A stretch of 64,000 bases of DNA from Anthostomella pinea (Eukaryota; Ascomycota; Sordariomycetes; Xylariales; Xylariaceae), in contig CAUWAG010000020.1 of NCBI GenBank assembly GCA_963556695.1, positions 1,240,001 through 1,304,000 on the forward strand, given 5' to 3'. Position numbers and translations under genes: made by a program. Below, piece by piece: positions 21,648 through 31,597 of the stretch. Position 1 is the first letter of the stretch. Each line of letters begins with the position of its first letter. The notes under the pieces are model-generated. The model did not search any database and was not told the DNA's origin. It was given only the letters and a program-made list of their open reading frames with translations.

Positions 21648-23562
21648 AAAACATTAACAGTGATACGATTAATCAATAGAACTAGAAAATTAGAATCATC
21701 AATAGAACTAACCATGAGTGAACAGAGTGAACGTAGAGCGGAGTGATACGACGGAGTCGGGTGTGACGGAGGAACAGAGGAACGGGAGTGACTAGGGGAG
21801 CGACAGCGACATACACGAACAGAGGGAGTAGACAACCGTCAGGGAGGATGGAATCAATAGGGAGCGTAGTGACCGTACAACTAGATAAATGTAATTAAAC
21901 TGTGATCAACCGAGTCACGTAACCAATCAACTAATAACAAAAGTGACAAGGTAATCAACTGAACCCAGTAACGAAGTAAACAACTGTAGACATGGCGACC
22001 GGAAGGAGACACACTGACCAGAGGGAAGTATAGACGAAGCGGAGCGTAGGCAATTGAACGGAGTGAGATCAACCGTAGTGGAACGGAGGAAGAGAGACAG
22101 AGTCGATCAAATGAGACGGAGTTGAAATGAGTTAACCAATTGAACACAAGTGAGGCCATCGTGACAACAAGACGCAGTCAATTCCAGCATAAACCCGTAG
22201 TTACACAGAGGGACCTATAATTTACTTTATGCTGGACTTTGGACCAAAAGCCGTGTGAAATACTCGCGTACGGACTAAAGGACTTCACTCACCACCCAAA
22301 GTGCAACGGAGGACAGGTAGAGTAACAGTGGGGATAAAAACTGGAATGCTTGACTGCACTGTTTTTGAACATGTAACGCCCGTACACAGGGCCTATCCAA
22401 TAGAACGAAGGTCGCTTGCGGCCACAGTGATGCCTACTGAAATGGTGACTGACAGGGTATTAGCACCGAACTGAATGAAGGGACTATATAAGCACGGAAA
22501 GGCGCACTTTTGATAGTTTCTTTTTTTCTCTTTTTTTTGCAAAAGAGTAAGACCTACGATAATGCCGTCGTTCTTCTTACCCATGGAATTGTGGGCATTA
22601 ACTGGTTATTTTATTAGTTGGGAGAAGAAGAGATGCTGAAGGAGTATTTGAGGGCGACCTCATTGTTTTTCCCTGCTGCGCGGGAGGTGCTGGCAAAGGA
22701 GTGCGTTCATGATGGTAATAGGGTATCAGACTACCTCGTGGTATCACCGCGAAGGATGAGGGTAGTGACGTTATAGAGCCCAGCAAAGTGGAAGAGAGCG
22801 GGCATAAAGGGCACAATAATGGATATTCAGTGGCCAAATAGTATGGAGTCGTCTGGTGACTTTATTAGGCGATGGGCGTGTGAAGTGGAGGTCGCTGGAC
22901 CATCTGTTGGTTCTTAGGAGGCCTTGTTGGCGGCATAGGATGGTATTATCTGGGGACAAAGCGGTGCTCGGGTTGAGGCACAGTGGAGGCAAAAGTAGAT
23001 ACAACAGGGATATCGCGGCGCCGGTCCCGAAACTTATCGTCAATAATTTGGTTTGTTGATAGATAACATGGGATTGGAGCAGGGCGACTTATCAATAGAA
23101 CTGCCCAAATTTGGAAGAATTGGTGCCGAGCTTAGTGACTATTTTGTCCTTCTGTCTGACAATATGGATGAAGCTGTACTGCCTCTGGAACAGGGACTTG
23201 GAGATGCCGGGAGGGCCTTACTGCTGGACTGGGACATTGGATGTGGTTCTGAGCGCGGGGCGTTTGGTAAGTAGACAAGTTTGTTCTTTTCTCGTTGAGA
23301 TGCTAATATAATAGTAGGTAATGCAATGGAGTCGCTTATGAACAGCAGTACATTTGATCTAGGATTAGGTGGTTACTGTGATGGGTTTATTGATCCGTTA
23401 ATGTTATTATAGTTGTGGCTATATTGTTCATACTTGCTACAGTCCTTACTGAAGATGGCTTCTTTCCTACCTAGACCAACTACACCTCCTCAGGATTAAA
23501 TTGTGAACCAAGGGGGGTACGGGGGGCCCGCCCTGTGACGCGTGAATGTAATGAACCAGTTC
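21648..23562 (-). repeat. Module 11 (inverted, 1915 bp): degenerate F-box-like gene
   Basis: Micro-hairpin tract 21648-22183; origin-like hairpin 22184-22235; leader with TTTTTTCTC tract near 22520-22545; plus-strand gene remnant from 22562; GC box 23495-23562. Confidence 0.8.
22562..23280 (+). pseudogene. F-box-like gene, broken
   Basis: The ATG at 22562 reads MPSFFLPMELWALTGYFI, a good F-box start. A shift of one base is needed to continue into EMLKEYLRATSLFFPAAREV and VVSPRRMRVVTL, like fungal F-box proteins. The same frame then meets several TAG/TAA codons but stays protein-like, and ends in an open stretch from about 23059 to 23274 (GRIGAELSDYFVLLSDNMDE). Several stops could be CAG/CAA or TGG codons changed by C-to-T mutation, as in repeat-induced point mutation. 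Unrecognised introns are the alternative explanation. Confidence 0.45.
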
Positions 23563-24302
23563 AAAACATTAACAGTGATACGATTAATCAATAGAACTAG
23601 AAAATTAGAATCATTAATAGAACTAACCATGAGTGAACAGAGTAAACGTAGAGCGGAGTGATACGACATAGTCGGGTGTGACAGAGGAACAGAGGAACGG
23701 GAGTGACTAGGGGAGTGACAGCGACATACACGAACAGAGGGAGTAAGGAACGACTGTAGATGCAACGGAGTGGAATCAATGGACTGGAAGGAAATCAATG
23801 AAACAGAGTTGAAATGATTAGACAGCTGAACGCAAGTGAGGCCATCACCAACAGGTAAGACAGAGCAGTCCAGCATAAACCTGAGATATGCGAGGGACCT
23901 ATAATTTACTTTGTGCTGGACTTTGGACCAAAAGCCGTGTGCAACACCCGCATACGGTCTTAAGGACCATTTAACCACCAGAACGTAGTGGAGGTTGGTT
24001 AGTGAACATGTGAGAACAACTTTGGAAATGCTTGACTGCACTGTTTTTAGACAAGTAAGTCCTGTGCACCGGGCCTCTCCGTCAATCGTGACCACCGGGA
24101 ACAGATTACCTCATCCGGGCTGACACCTGTCGGCCCCAACGCAAACGGGGTGGACACTGTGAATGGAATACTAAAGGAGTGGAACGCCCACTGTTGACAG
24201 TTCCTCTTTTCTCTTTTACTTTCCTTTTGGAAAGGGCATCGATACACCGCTCGACGGAGACAACAACAGAGACAACACGATCAGTATACCAACGGACGTG
24301 TG
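23563..24302 (-). repeat. Module 12 (inverted, truncated)
   Basis: Micro-hairpin tract 23563-23869, origin-like hairpin 23870-23919 and leader to 24302, where it is cut. Positions 24236-24302 repeat the leader just before the module 10 kinase (20595-20662) almost exactly, so the lost gene was probably a kinase copy. Confidence 0.65.
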
Positions 24303-24529
24303 TTTGAACTGGTTCCTAATCCTCGTACCTAGTCCGTTCCTCCATCTCACTTCGTTCGAGTGTCCCTCTGGTCCGGCGGGTTCGTATGGGTCGTTGTCTG
24401 TCCCCGGTCGCGGGCTCCCTATTCATCAGTCTGGTCTACCATACACAGTCAAACTGTCAATCGATCAATCAGTCTAGTAAATAATAATCAAATCAAACCT
24501 ATTGATATACTCTTGTCAAAAGAAGGGAG

Positions 24530-24665
24530 TCGAGTGCGCCAGCACGACACGAGTGAAGAGAGGACCCTGTCGATAGCAACCCAGCATCAATAAAAAAGGT
24601 TTGTGCCCGCAACCCAGTAGTGCAGAGGAAGCAGTGTTTCTACGCAATAAAAAGAATGAGTAAAA
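24530..24665 (-). ncRNA. Putative structured non-coding RNA (copy 2)
   Basis: About 40 bp (from GTCGAGTGCGCCAGCACG) is nearly identical to 30574-30614, followed by the two CAACCCAG boxes. The closing hairpin is weaker here (TTTCTA-CGCAA-TAAAAA). Upstream similarity to module 16 continues for about 150 bp and includes the shared GGTCGCGGGCTCCCTA. Confidence 0.4.
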
Positions 24666-25003
24666 GAAGAAGAAGAGAGGAACTTCAGAAATGGGCATTC
24701 CATTCTACTAGTATTCCATTGTTCGTACATGACTCACTGTTTGGTCCATGATATCCGTACAGGACCCAGTGCTGTCTCCCATTCGGTCGTTTAAGAGTGG
24801 ACCTTATGTCCGGCCACAAGTGACCTACCAACTAGGGTCCGTAGTCGAATCGTGCTGTGTTAGTGGTCCATCCTTCCGTCCGCCCCCATCACTCCCACCT
24901 TTCAGTCGTTCATTGGCCTGACCTCCGTTGCACTCCGGTAGTCCCGTACACAGTTTCTCAAGGGCAGTGCGCGAGTACTGTCGTACAGCTGTTGCTCGTT
25001 GAT

Positions 25004-25054
25004 CAAGCTATTAAGTAAATTATAGATGATAGGCGTCCCGCCTAGAATAGCTTG
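25004..25054 (+). other. Origin-like double hairpin, type II exemplar
   Basis: Stem CAAGCTATT/AATAGCTTG around the same AAGTAAATTATAG motif, with inner hairpin TAGGCG-TCC-CGCCTA. Other copies start at 27206, 29103 and 31042. Stem bases differ from type I at most positions, yet pairing is kept. Confidence 0.6.
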
Positions 25055-25550
25055 AGAACACTAACACGAAATCCTGTTAGTCATCCACTGCTCCCACGCA
25101 GTTGTTCCGGGCTCCCCCCAGAAGATAATCCGTCATCCTTCCGGTTGGTCAGCCCCCCGGTCTTCTACACCCACTCCGTGGTTGTTACCGTCACTCCGTT
25201 CCTATGCAGTCGTTCCACTCCTGTGCATCCTTGGTTGCTTATTGTCAGAAAGTCTGTCTGTGGTTCCAGTTGGAGATCGTCACTCTTTGGTTTGATTTGG
25301 TTTGAGTTGTTTTAATTGAGTGACTCTACTAATGGTGAAGGGTAAGAGTACTATGTGTGTTGACGGTCGCGGTGCTCCCTCTATTCCTAGTCACTTTGTT
25401 CTATAGTCGGTCCCCTCCTCTACAGTCCCGTTGGTCCTCTCTACTCCGTAGTGTTCCTCCGTCACCGTTCGTTCCACTCACTTGTTGTTGCTATGTAGTC
25501 ATTATCTTAGTTATATAGTTCAATTATTTAATCTAATCATGGCAATGTTT

Positions 25551-27734
25551 GAACTGGTTCGCTGCGCTCACGCGTCACGGGGCGGGCCCCCCGTACCCCC
25601 CTTCTTTCACAATTCAATGTGAGGTGGTGTTGTTGATAAATCGTATCTACGGGTGGAAAGAAGTCGACTATAAGGTTAAGCTAGTGAAGAGTTTCAGACA
25701 ATACACGGGTACAGGCACAGCACAGCACAGCATGACACAAACAAGTTGCTACGAAGCAAAGGTACATTACTACACCACTTCTTTCCTATCGTTATCTATT
25801 GAGGCCCTAGTCCTCACAGTAGGTAAAGTCCTCATCAGCCACATCGTCAAACTAGATCCATTCCACCCCGGGTCCGACCTACCGTCGCGGAATCGCTGCC
25901 TCTATACCACCACTAGGCAGTACTGAAGGGGTAACTACACCAGCCGGCTTCCGTATCAAGGCACGCTCGTCCCACTCCATCCCCCTTGTCACGATGCGTA
26001 AATAGGATGAGGACATAAAAGTCCTGATTGCACTACCTACGTGTAAGAATCTCTTGGTGGGGAGGGAAAGAAGGATCTGACCCGCCAGCCCATTCTGGTA
26101 GGATTAATGATCCTTCCATCCGCCCCACTATTACCTAGCCTAGTACAGTTGTGGCCACACGTCTTGTGCGCCAGGTCATGTGATGCTGCGCACAGGCCAC
26201 CCTAATGGGTTGACAGACTTCCAGAAGGTCAGACCGTCACACCCCTTACCGCCTTCCTACGTGGATCCAGCTTCGCCTGCCAGGCCAAGAACTTCTTGTT
26301 ATATAGACAGTTGCCCAAGGCATCACCAAAGAGGCGAAGGGTCCTCTTCAACGCGTCTGTCTGCGCTTCCTTGATGGCATGTTCCTCGGCCTTGCCCTTG
26401 CTCGCCCGTTTCATTGCGTTCCTACTCCCGCTATCCTCATGGTACGTCACCTTTGCCGTGTCCGCCCACGTCACTGTCACCCGGATGGTACACGATGCAG
26501 CACCAGTCCACCGTTCCCTCGGGTCATAGACAGCCTCACACCTCTGCTGCTTGATCTCCGACGACCAGTTCTCATGGCCAAACACCAGGTTTGCCAACCC
26601 AATCGCGTCACTGCCGCTCAGATACGATAATTGCATCCCGCCTGGTCCCTTGCGTGTCGAAATGTACTCCGGCCCCAGTGGCATGGACAACAGAGACAAC
26701 ACCTCATCCAACGTCCGTCTCCTCTTGCTCCCATCGATCCACCTACTAACGTCCCCTCCGAGACCCTTCTCCTCTTCACCCAGTCGTTCCCGCTTCATAG
26801 GCATGTTGTCCAACACGAAATAATCAATCGTTCCCACCTATTGTGTCCATAAATTGACCCAATAATAATCACATTCATCCGATGAAAGAAAGAGGAAGTC
26901 AGGAAGAACAATCCTTCTTCTGTTTGAGTGCGTGCCCCCGTCTACTAGTATTCCATCTATTGTGGTTCTGTCCACGACATTTGTACAGGACAGTCAAGTG
27001 TGACTCACTGCGTTCGTTTATTCGTACCGGACAGGGCCGGGTAGGGAAGCAGCTGTGTCATTGGTTCGTTCCCACTCCCCTTGCCCAGCACCTTCTCTTC
27101 GTTTTGGTTGGGTCGGAAGCCCTGTCGCTGGCGCTCCATGTCCCAATGTACACAGTTTGATCTTACAGTGTCGCGAGTACTATTGTACGGCTTTTGCTTG
27201 TTGATCAAGCTATTAAGTAAATTATAGATGCTAGGCATCCCGCCTAGAATAGCTTGAAAATATTAACACGAAATCCTGTTAGTCATTTACTGTTCACACA
27301 CAGTTAATCCGTCGTCCCTCCAAAAGATAATCTGATTTAATCGGCTTCCCTTCACTCCGTTCCGTGTACTTCCCTTCGGTCCGTCGTCCTTCCAGTCCGT
27401 ACGTCACTCCGTTCCTTTGGCCTCCCTCCGGTCGGGTGTCCCCTGTTGATTCAGTTGGGTGAGTGTGGGTTGTAGTGCAGTCTGTAGTATCGTCACTCTT
27501 TTGGTTTGAGTTGTGTTGATTGAGTGACTCAAGGGGTGCACTGATGTAGTATGTCTGTTGACGGTCACTACGTTCCCTTGGTGTTCTACCGTCCCTTTGG
27601 TCCTTACTCACTCTGTTCGATTAGTCGTCACTATGTTCCTCATGACTCCGTCACCACCTTCCAGGTGTATGTTCTCTCTGGTCACTTGTTGTTGCTATTC
27701 TGTGTGTATCTATCTAGTTTGGTTGTTCTATTGT
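25551..27734 (+). repeat. Module 14 (2184 bp): Rad52-like gene
   Basis: GC box 25551-25618; no clear gene in 25619-26228; minus-strand gene 26229-26804; GTAC/GTAC hairpin near 27176-27187; type II origin-like hairpin 27206-27256 (one inner mismatch); micro-hairpin tract to 27734. Confidence 0.8.
26229..26804 (-). CDS. Rad52/Rad22-family single-strand annealing protein
   Basis: The 191-aa product is essentially one Rad52 N-terminal domain (residues about 30-175), which forms oligomeric rings that bind single-stranded DNA and anneal complementary strands. Visible family signatures are LGPEYISTRKGPGGMQLSYL (43-62), ANLVFGHENWS (71-81), IRVTVTWAD (107-115) and KEAQTDALKRTLRLFGDALG (145-164), followed by NCLY. 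Host Rad52 carries a long C-terminal Rad51/RPA-binding tail that is absent here, so this is a domain-only form like those in phages and some mobile elements. The ATG at 26804 is used; the frame is open to a GTG at 26837. No intron is visible. In this element it could help recombine or circularise units (inference). Confidence 0.85.
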   Translation of the reverse strand: MPMKRERLGEEEKGLGGDVSRWIDGSKRRRTLDEVLSLLSMPLGPEYISTRKGPGGMQLSYLSGSDAIGLANLVFGHENWSSEIKQQRCEAVYDPRERWTGAASCTIRVTVTWADTAKVTYHEDSGSRNAMKRASKGKAEEHAIKEAQTDALKRTLRLFGDALGNCLYNKKFLAWQAKLDPRRKAVRGVTV

Positions 27735-29648
27735 GCCCTCCGTACCCCCCTTCTTCCACAATCTAATCCTGAGTTGTGTTGTTGGGTAAGTTGGGAGGGA
27801 AGGAAGGCATCACAGAAGGTCATGTCGACTTTATTCCCTTGTTATAAGAGTATCCATGTCAATTGACTCTATATGATCGACTACGCACTCCCTCAAGACA
27901 AGGAGGATTATAATACAGCACACAAGTAGAAGCGCCCGCAGTACCAACTCGGCGCCCCTATCACCTCAAAGCACGATGGCAGTACAATACCCATTCTATC
28001 CATATGAAGAGGATATCCTTCTCTCTATATGATACACTTACACTTCTTGCTCTAGCCTCTCCTGAGACAGAATTAATCTCTTTTTCCATTATATACCACC
28101 TATCTGACATGACGGGTCATATGATACAACATTCTTGGGCAAGTGATCACAAATGACTGGGCAAAATAGGCTCACGCTGCCACGATCCCGTTCCATGTTC
28201 CTTGCCTCCACACCTGTGCCTAGTACCCTTCCCGGAATGACAAGAGGCAACACCTCCTCCTGCTCCTCTTCATCTTGTACATTGACCAATGCCTGATTCT
28301 GTCTCTCCACCTCTCGTGCCACCGCTATGGCCAAGTCGCGCTCCCTCCGCAGCTTATCCTGTTTGTGTTGAAAGAATCCATAGCGTACCTGTCCTATCAT
28401 CGTTACCACGATTCTCTATAGAAACAGAGGAGGAACCAACTCTATAGGGATCAAGGCCCAGGGCCATACAACATACCTCTACAGGACCGGATCGTACCGT
28501 AGTGTACCCATTATGGCCACCAAGCACCATCCCATACTGTTCTATCCTTTCCCCAACACAAGCGTTTATAGGCAGCGCTGCCTCGACTGTTGGCGCCATG
28601 ACACGCCCTGACAGATAGGTACAGACTATGCACAACATAGTCAATACTACAAGAATCGTACCGACGCCTTCCAATGCCACTCAAAACAAAATAGTCGAAA
28701 TAGCACCAGTCACCTTCCCTAAACAAATTACGTCTCTGACACTTTGTATTATCAAAAAATAAATAAAAGAAAAGGAAGAAGAGAGGAATTGTCCATAATG
28801 GGCCCCCTGGTGCTTTACTATTCCATGGTCTGTTTGTACAGGACCGTCAGTACAGGATGCAAAGTCGATACTCACTCGTTCGCTTAGGTATAGATCCACG
28901 TCTAGCCGGCAAGCGACCTCCCGATTGGTCCTAGGGAAGCAGCTGTGTAGTCCGTCCCATCGTCCGACTGTCTTATTGGGCCCAGCAACTTCTCTTCGTT
29001 CCGGTTGGTTGATCGTTGGACCTCCCCTACGGTCTGGTATTGATGTACACAGTTTGATCTTACAGTGGCGCGAGTGTTGGCACACGGCTTTTGCTTGTTG
29101 ATCAAGCTATTAAGTAAATTATAGATGATAGTCGTCCCTCCTAGAATAGCTTGAAAACACTAATATAAAATCCCGTTAGTCATCCACTGCTCCCACGCAG
29201 TTGTTCCGGGCTCCCCCCAGAAGATAATCCGTCATCCTTCTGGTTGGTCAGCCCTCCAGTCTTTTACACCCATTCTGTGGTTGTTACCGTCACTCCGTTC
29301 CTTTGTCCTCACTCCGTTCGTCCCGCATCTTTGGTTGCTGTTGGGTGAGTGTGGGTTGCAGTGCAGGTTGGATATCGTCACTGCTGTTTGAGTTGTGTTG
29401 TTTGAGTGGCAGTGACTCTTGGGTGCACAGTTGAAGAGTAAGAGTACTATATCTGTTGTACGGTCGTGATACTCCCTTGGTGTTCTACAGTCCCTTTGGT
29501 CCTTTGTCCTTCCAGTCCCTCGTCGGTCCCGTCCTCATCGCTCCGCTATACTCCTCCGTCGTCGTTCACTCTGTTCACTGTTTGTTTCAGTTCATTCTGT
29601 AATTTAGTTTGGTTGTTTAATTGATTATGTTAGGGAGGCACATGTTTT
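27735..29648 (+). repeat. Module 15 (1914 bp): membrane-protein gene
   Basis: Partial GC box 27735-27767 (5' half lost); minus-strand two-exon gene 28089-28638; GTGT/ACAC hairpin near 29073-29084; type II origin-like hairpin 29103-29153; micro-hairpin tract to 29648. Confidence 0.75.
28089..28638 (-). CDS. Single-pass membrane protein of module 15
   Basis: Exon 1 (open to 28680, first in-frame ATG at 28638) ends at 28477 with GTATGT. The acceptor TTTCTATAG lies 61 bp on and exon 2 runs 28415-28089; splicing joins the two frames without a stop. The N-terminus is a hydrophobic segment (VGTILVVLTMLCIVCTYLSG in the longer reading), which suggests a signal anchor. Exon 2 has a basic helical stretch (QHKQDKLRRERDLAIAVARE), an acidic patch and a Cys-containing end. 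The first in-frame ATG cuts into the hydrophobic segment, so the true 5' end may be an upstream exon or a non-AUG start, or it may be mutated. No family recognised. Confidence 0.45.
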
Positions 29649-31597
29649 GAACTGGTTCACTGCGCTCACGCGTCACGGGGCGGGCCCCCCGTACCCCCCT
29701 TTTTTCCGGAATCTAATCCTAGGTTGGGTGGTTGATAAATTGTATCATGGAAGACAAGTCTATAAATGGCATTCTATTCACAGTCACTCCATTTCTCCTA
29801 TTGATTATTCAAGTGTGAGGCTACTAAGATAAATCTAGTCTACTGTAGGAGTGATCCAAGTTGTGGCTCGACTACGCAGTGTTGAGTGCGGGTGGCGGTC
29901 CCCCTTCCTCTATCTAACATTCCCATTCATTTCACTATAAAGTCAAGACCACTCAGTCTCTCGAGTCCCTCGCCGTCTAGTTTGGTTATAAGGGAAAGCA
30001 CAACCCCCGTGTCCTAAGCACTGTCCTACACAAGGTAGTCGAGAGGGAAGGCACGCCAGTACTAGCTCCCAACCCTAAAACCTTATTCAAACCTTATTTG
30101 AACCTTATTTCAACCATGGATCGGTCCATGAGGGCATCTCTCCTGTGAGGTGGGTACAAGGAGTACAAAGACAATACAAGCCATCATTGCCGTCGTAGCA
30201 GTGTCGAACCCTCTCTTACTGGTCCCCCCTCTGGTCCTTCCTTGCTGGTGAGACGCACCGCTCTGTCCGAGCATTTAAAAACCTCCCCCATCTTCCTACG
30301 TATTGTACCCAACTGACTAGACAATATCCTTGTCCCAGGAGCGTAGTCAAAAAGAGAGAGACCTATCTGATTACATCGTACCTATTCCGTCTGTTCATCA
30401 CTCCGTTTGCTCGTCCCTCGTTCGGTTGGCTGTGGCGGGCTGTGGATGTCGTCGGTCGCGGGCTCCCTAGTCCTTCTAGTCAGTCTATCTATCGATCAGT
30501 CAGTCCTTTCATTCCATTCATCCAATCAAAACAAAACCATTCTTGTTCCTTCTACGTTCTTGTCAAACGGAGGGAGTCGAGTGCGCCAGCACGACACGAG
30601 TGAAGAGAGGACCCTGTCAATAACAACCCAGCATGAATAAAGAGTTTGGGCGTGTAACCCCGTTATTCAGCAGAAGCAGTGCCTCTGCGCAACAGAGGAT
30701 AAGAAGAAGAGAAAGAGAGGAACAATCATTATTCGGGCATCACTGCTATATCACTCCATTTGTCTGTTGGTTCAGGACCCATCTGTACAGGACAGTAGTG
30801 GTGACTCACTGCGTTTGTTTAGTGGTACCGGACAGGGCCGGGTAGTGGGAGCAGGCTGTGTCCTTAGGTCTGTCGGTCCCTCTGCCCCTATCATTCCCTC
30901 TCTTTGTTCGGTCATGGGCCCAGCACCTTCTCTTCGTTTTGGTTGGGTCGGAAGCCCTGTCGCTGGCGCTCCATGTCCCGATGTACACAGTTTGAGATCA
31001 ATAGTAAGACTGGTGTTGGCACACGGTTTACGCTCGATGCTCAAGCTATTAAGTAAATTATAGATGATAGTCGTCCCTCCTAGAATAGCTTAAGAACACT
31101 AACACGAAATCCCGTTAGTCATCCACTGCTTCCACGCAGTTAATCCGTCGTCCCTCTAAAAGATAATCCGATCCAATCGGCTTCCCTTCACTCCGTTCCG
31201 TGTACTTCCCTTCGGTCCGTTAGATCAACTCCGTCTCTCTACAGTCACTCCGTTCCTGCGACTCCCCCTGGTCGTCATGCATCCTTGGTTGCAGTTGGGT
31301 TCCCGTCTGGGGTAGTGCAGTTGGGTATCGTCATTGTTGAGTTAGTGGTGTGGTTTGCAGTGACTCTACTAATGGTGAAGTGTAGTCGTAGTAGTATGGT
31401 CGGTCGCGATACTCCCTTGGTGTTCTACAGTCCCTATCGTTCCTTGGTCCTTCCAGTCCTCTATCTCACGATGTTCGATGACCGTTCCACTGGATCACTC
31501 CGTGATGTTCCTTCCAGTCACAGTTTGTTAAATCTTTGGTGTAGTGTAGAGAGAGTCAAGGTAGTTCTATTGATTATGTTAGGAAGGCACATGTTTT
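29649..31597 (+). repeat. Module 16 (1949 bp): no ORF, structured element
   Basis: GC box 29649-29717; no credible ORF in 29718-30573 (contains repeated aaaccttatt-like words near 30078-30115); structured element 30574-30722; type II origin-like hairpin 31042-31092 (last stem base mismatched); micro-hairpin tract to 31597. Confidence 0.75.
30574..30722 (-). ncRNA. Putative structured non-coding RNA (copy 3)
   Basis: Same element as in modules 6 and 13. The hairpin here is CCTCTG-CGCAA-CAGAGG, keeping the CGCAA loop while one pair changes from A-T to G-C relative to copy 1. This is the best evidence that the fold matters. Confidence 0.4.

Larger units (their letters stand above)
24303..25550 (+). 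repeat. Module 13 (truncated): no ORF, structured element, type II hairpin
   Basis: Starts at the tail-to-tail junction at 24302. Structured element 24530-24665; GTAC/GTAC hairpin 24976-24987; origin-like hairpin of the second type (CAAGCTATT/AATAGCTTG) 25004-25054 with inner TAGGCG-TCC-CGCCTA; micro-hairpin tract to 25550. No credible ORF. Confidence 0.7.

Noticed and set aside
13470..30722. tRNA genes in the ORF-less modules
   Set aside because: No cloverleaf or GTTCNANNC box could be formed; the shared element has a different structure.
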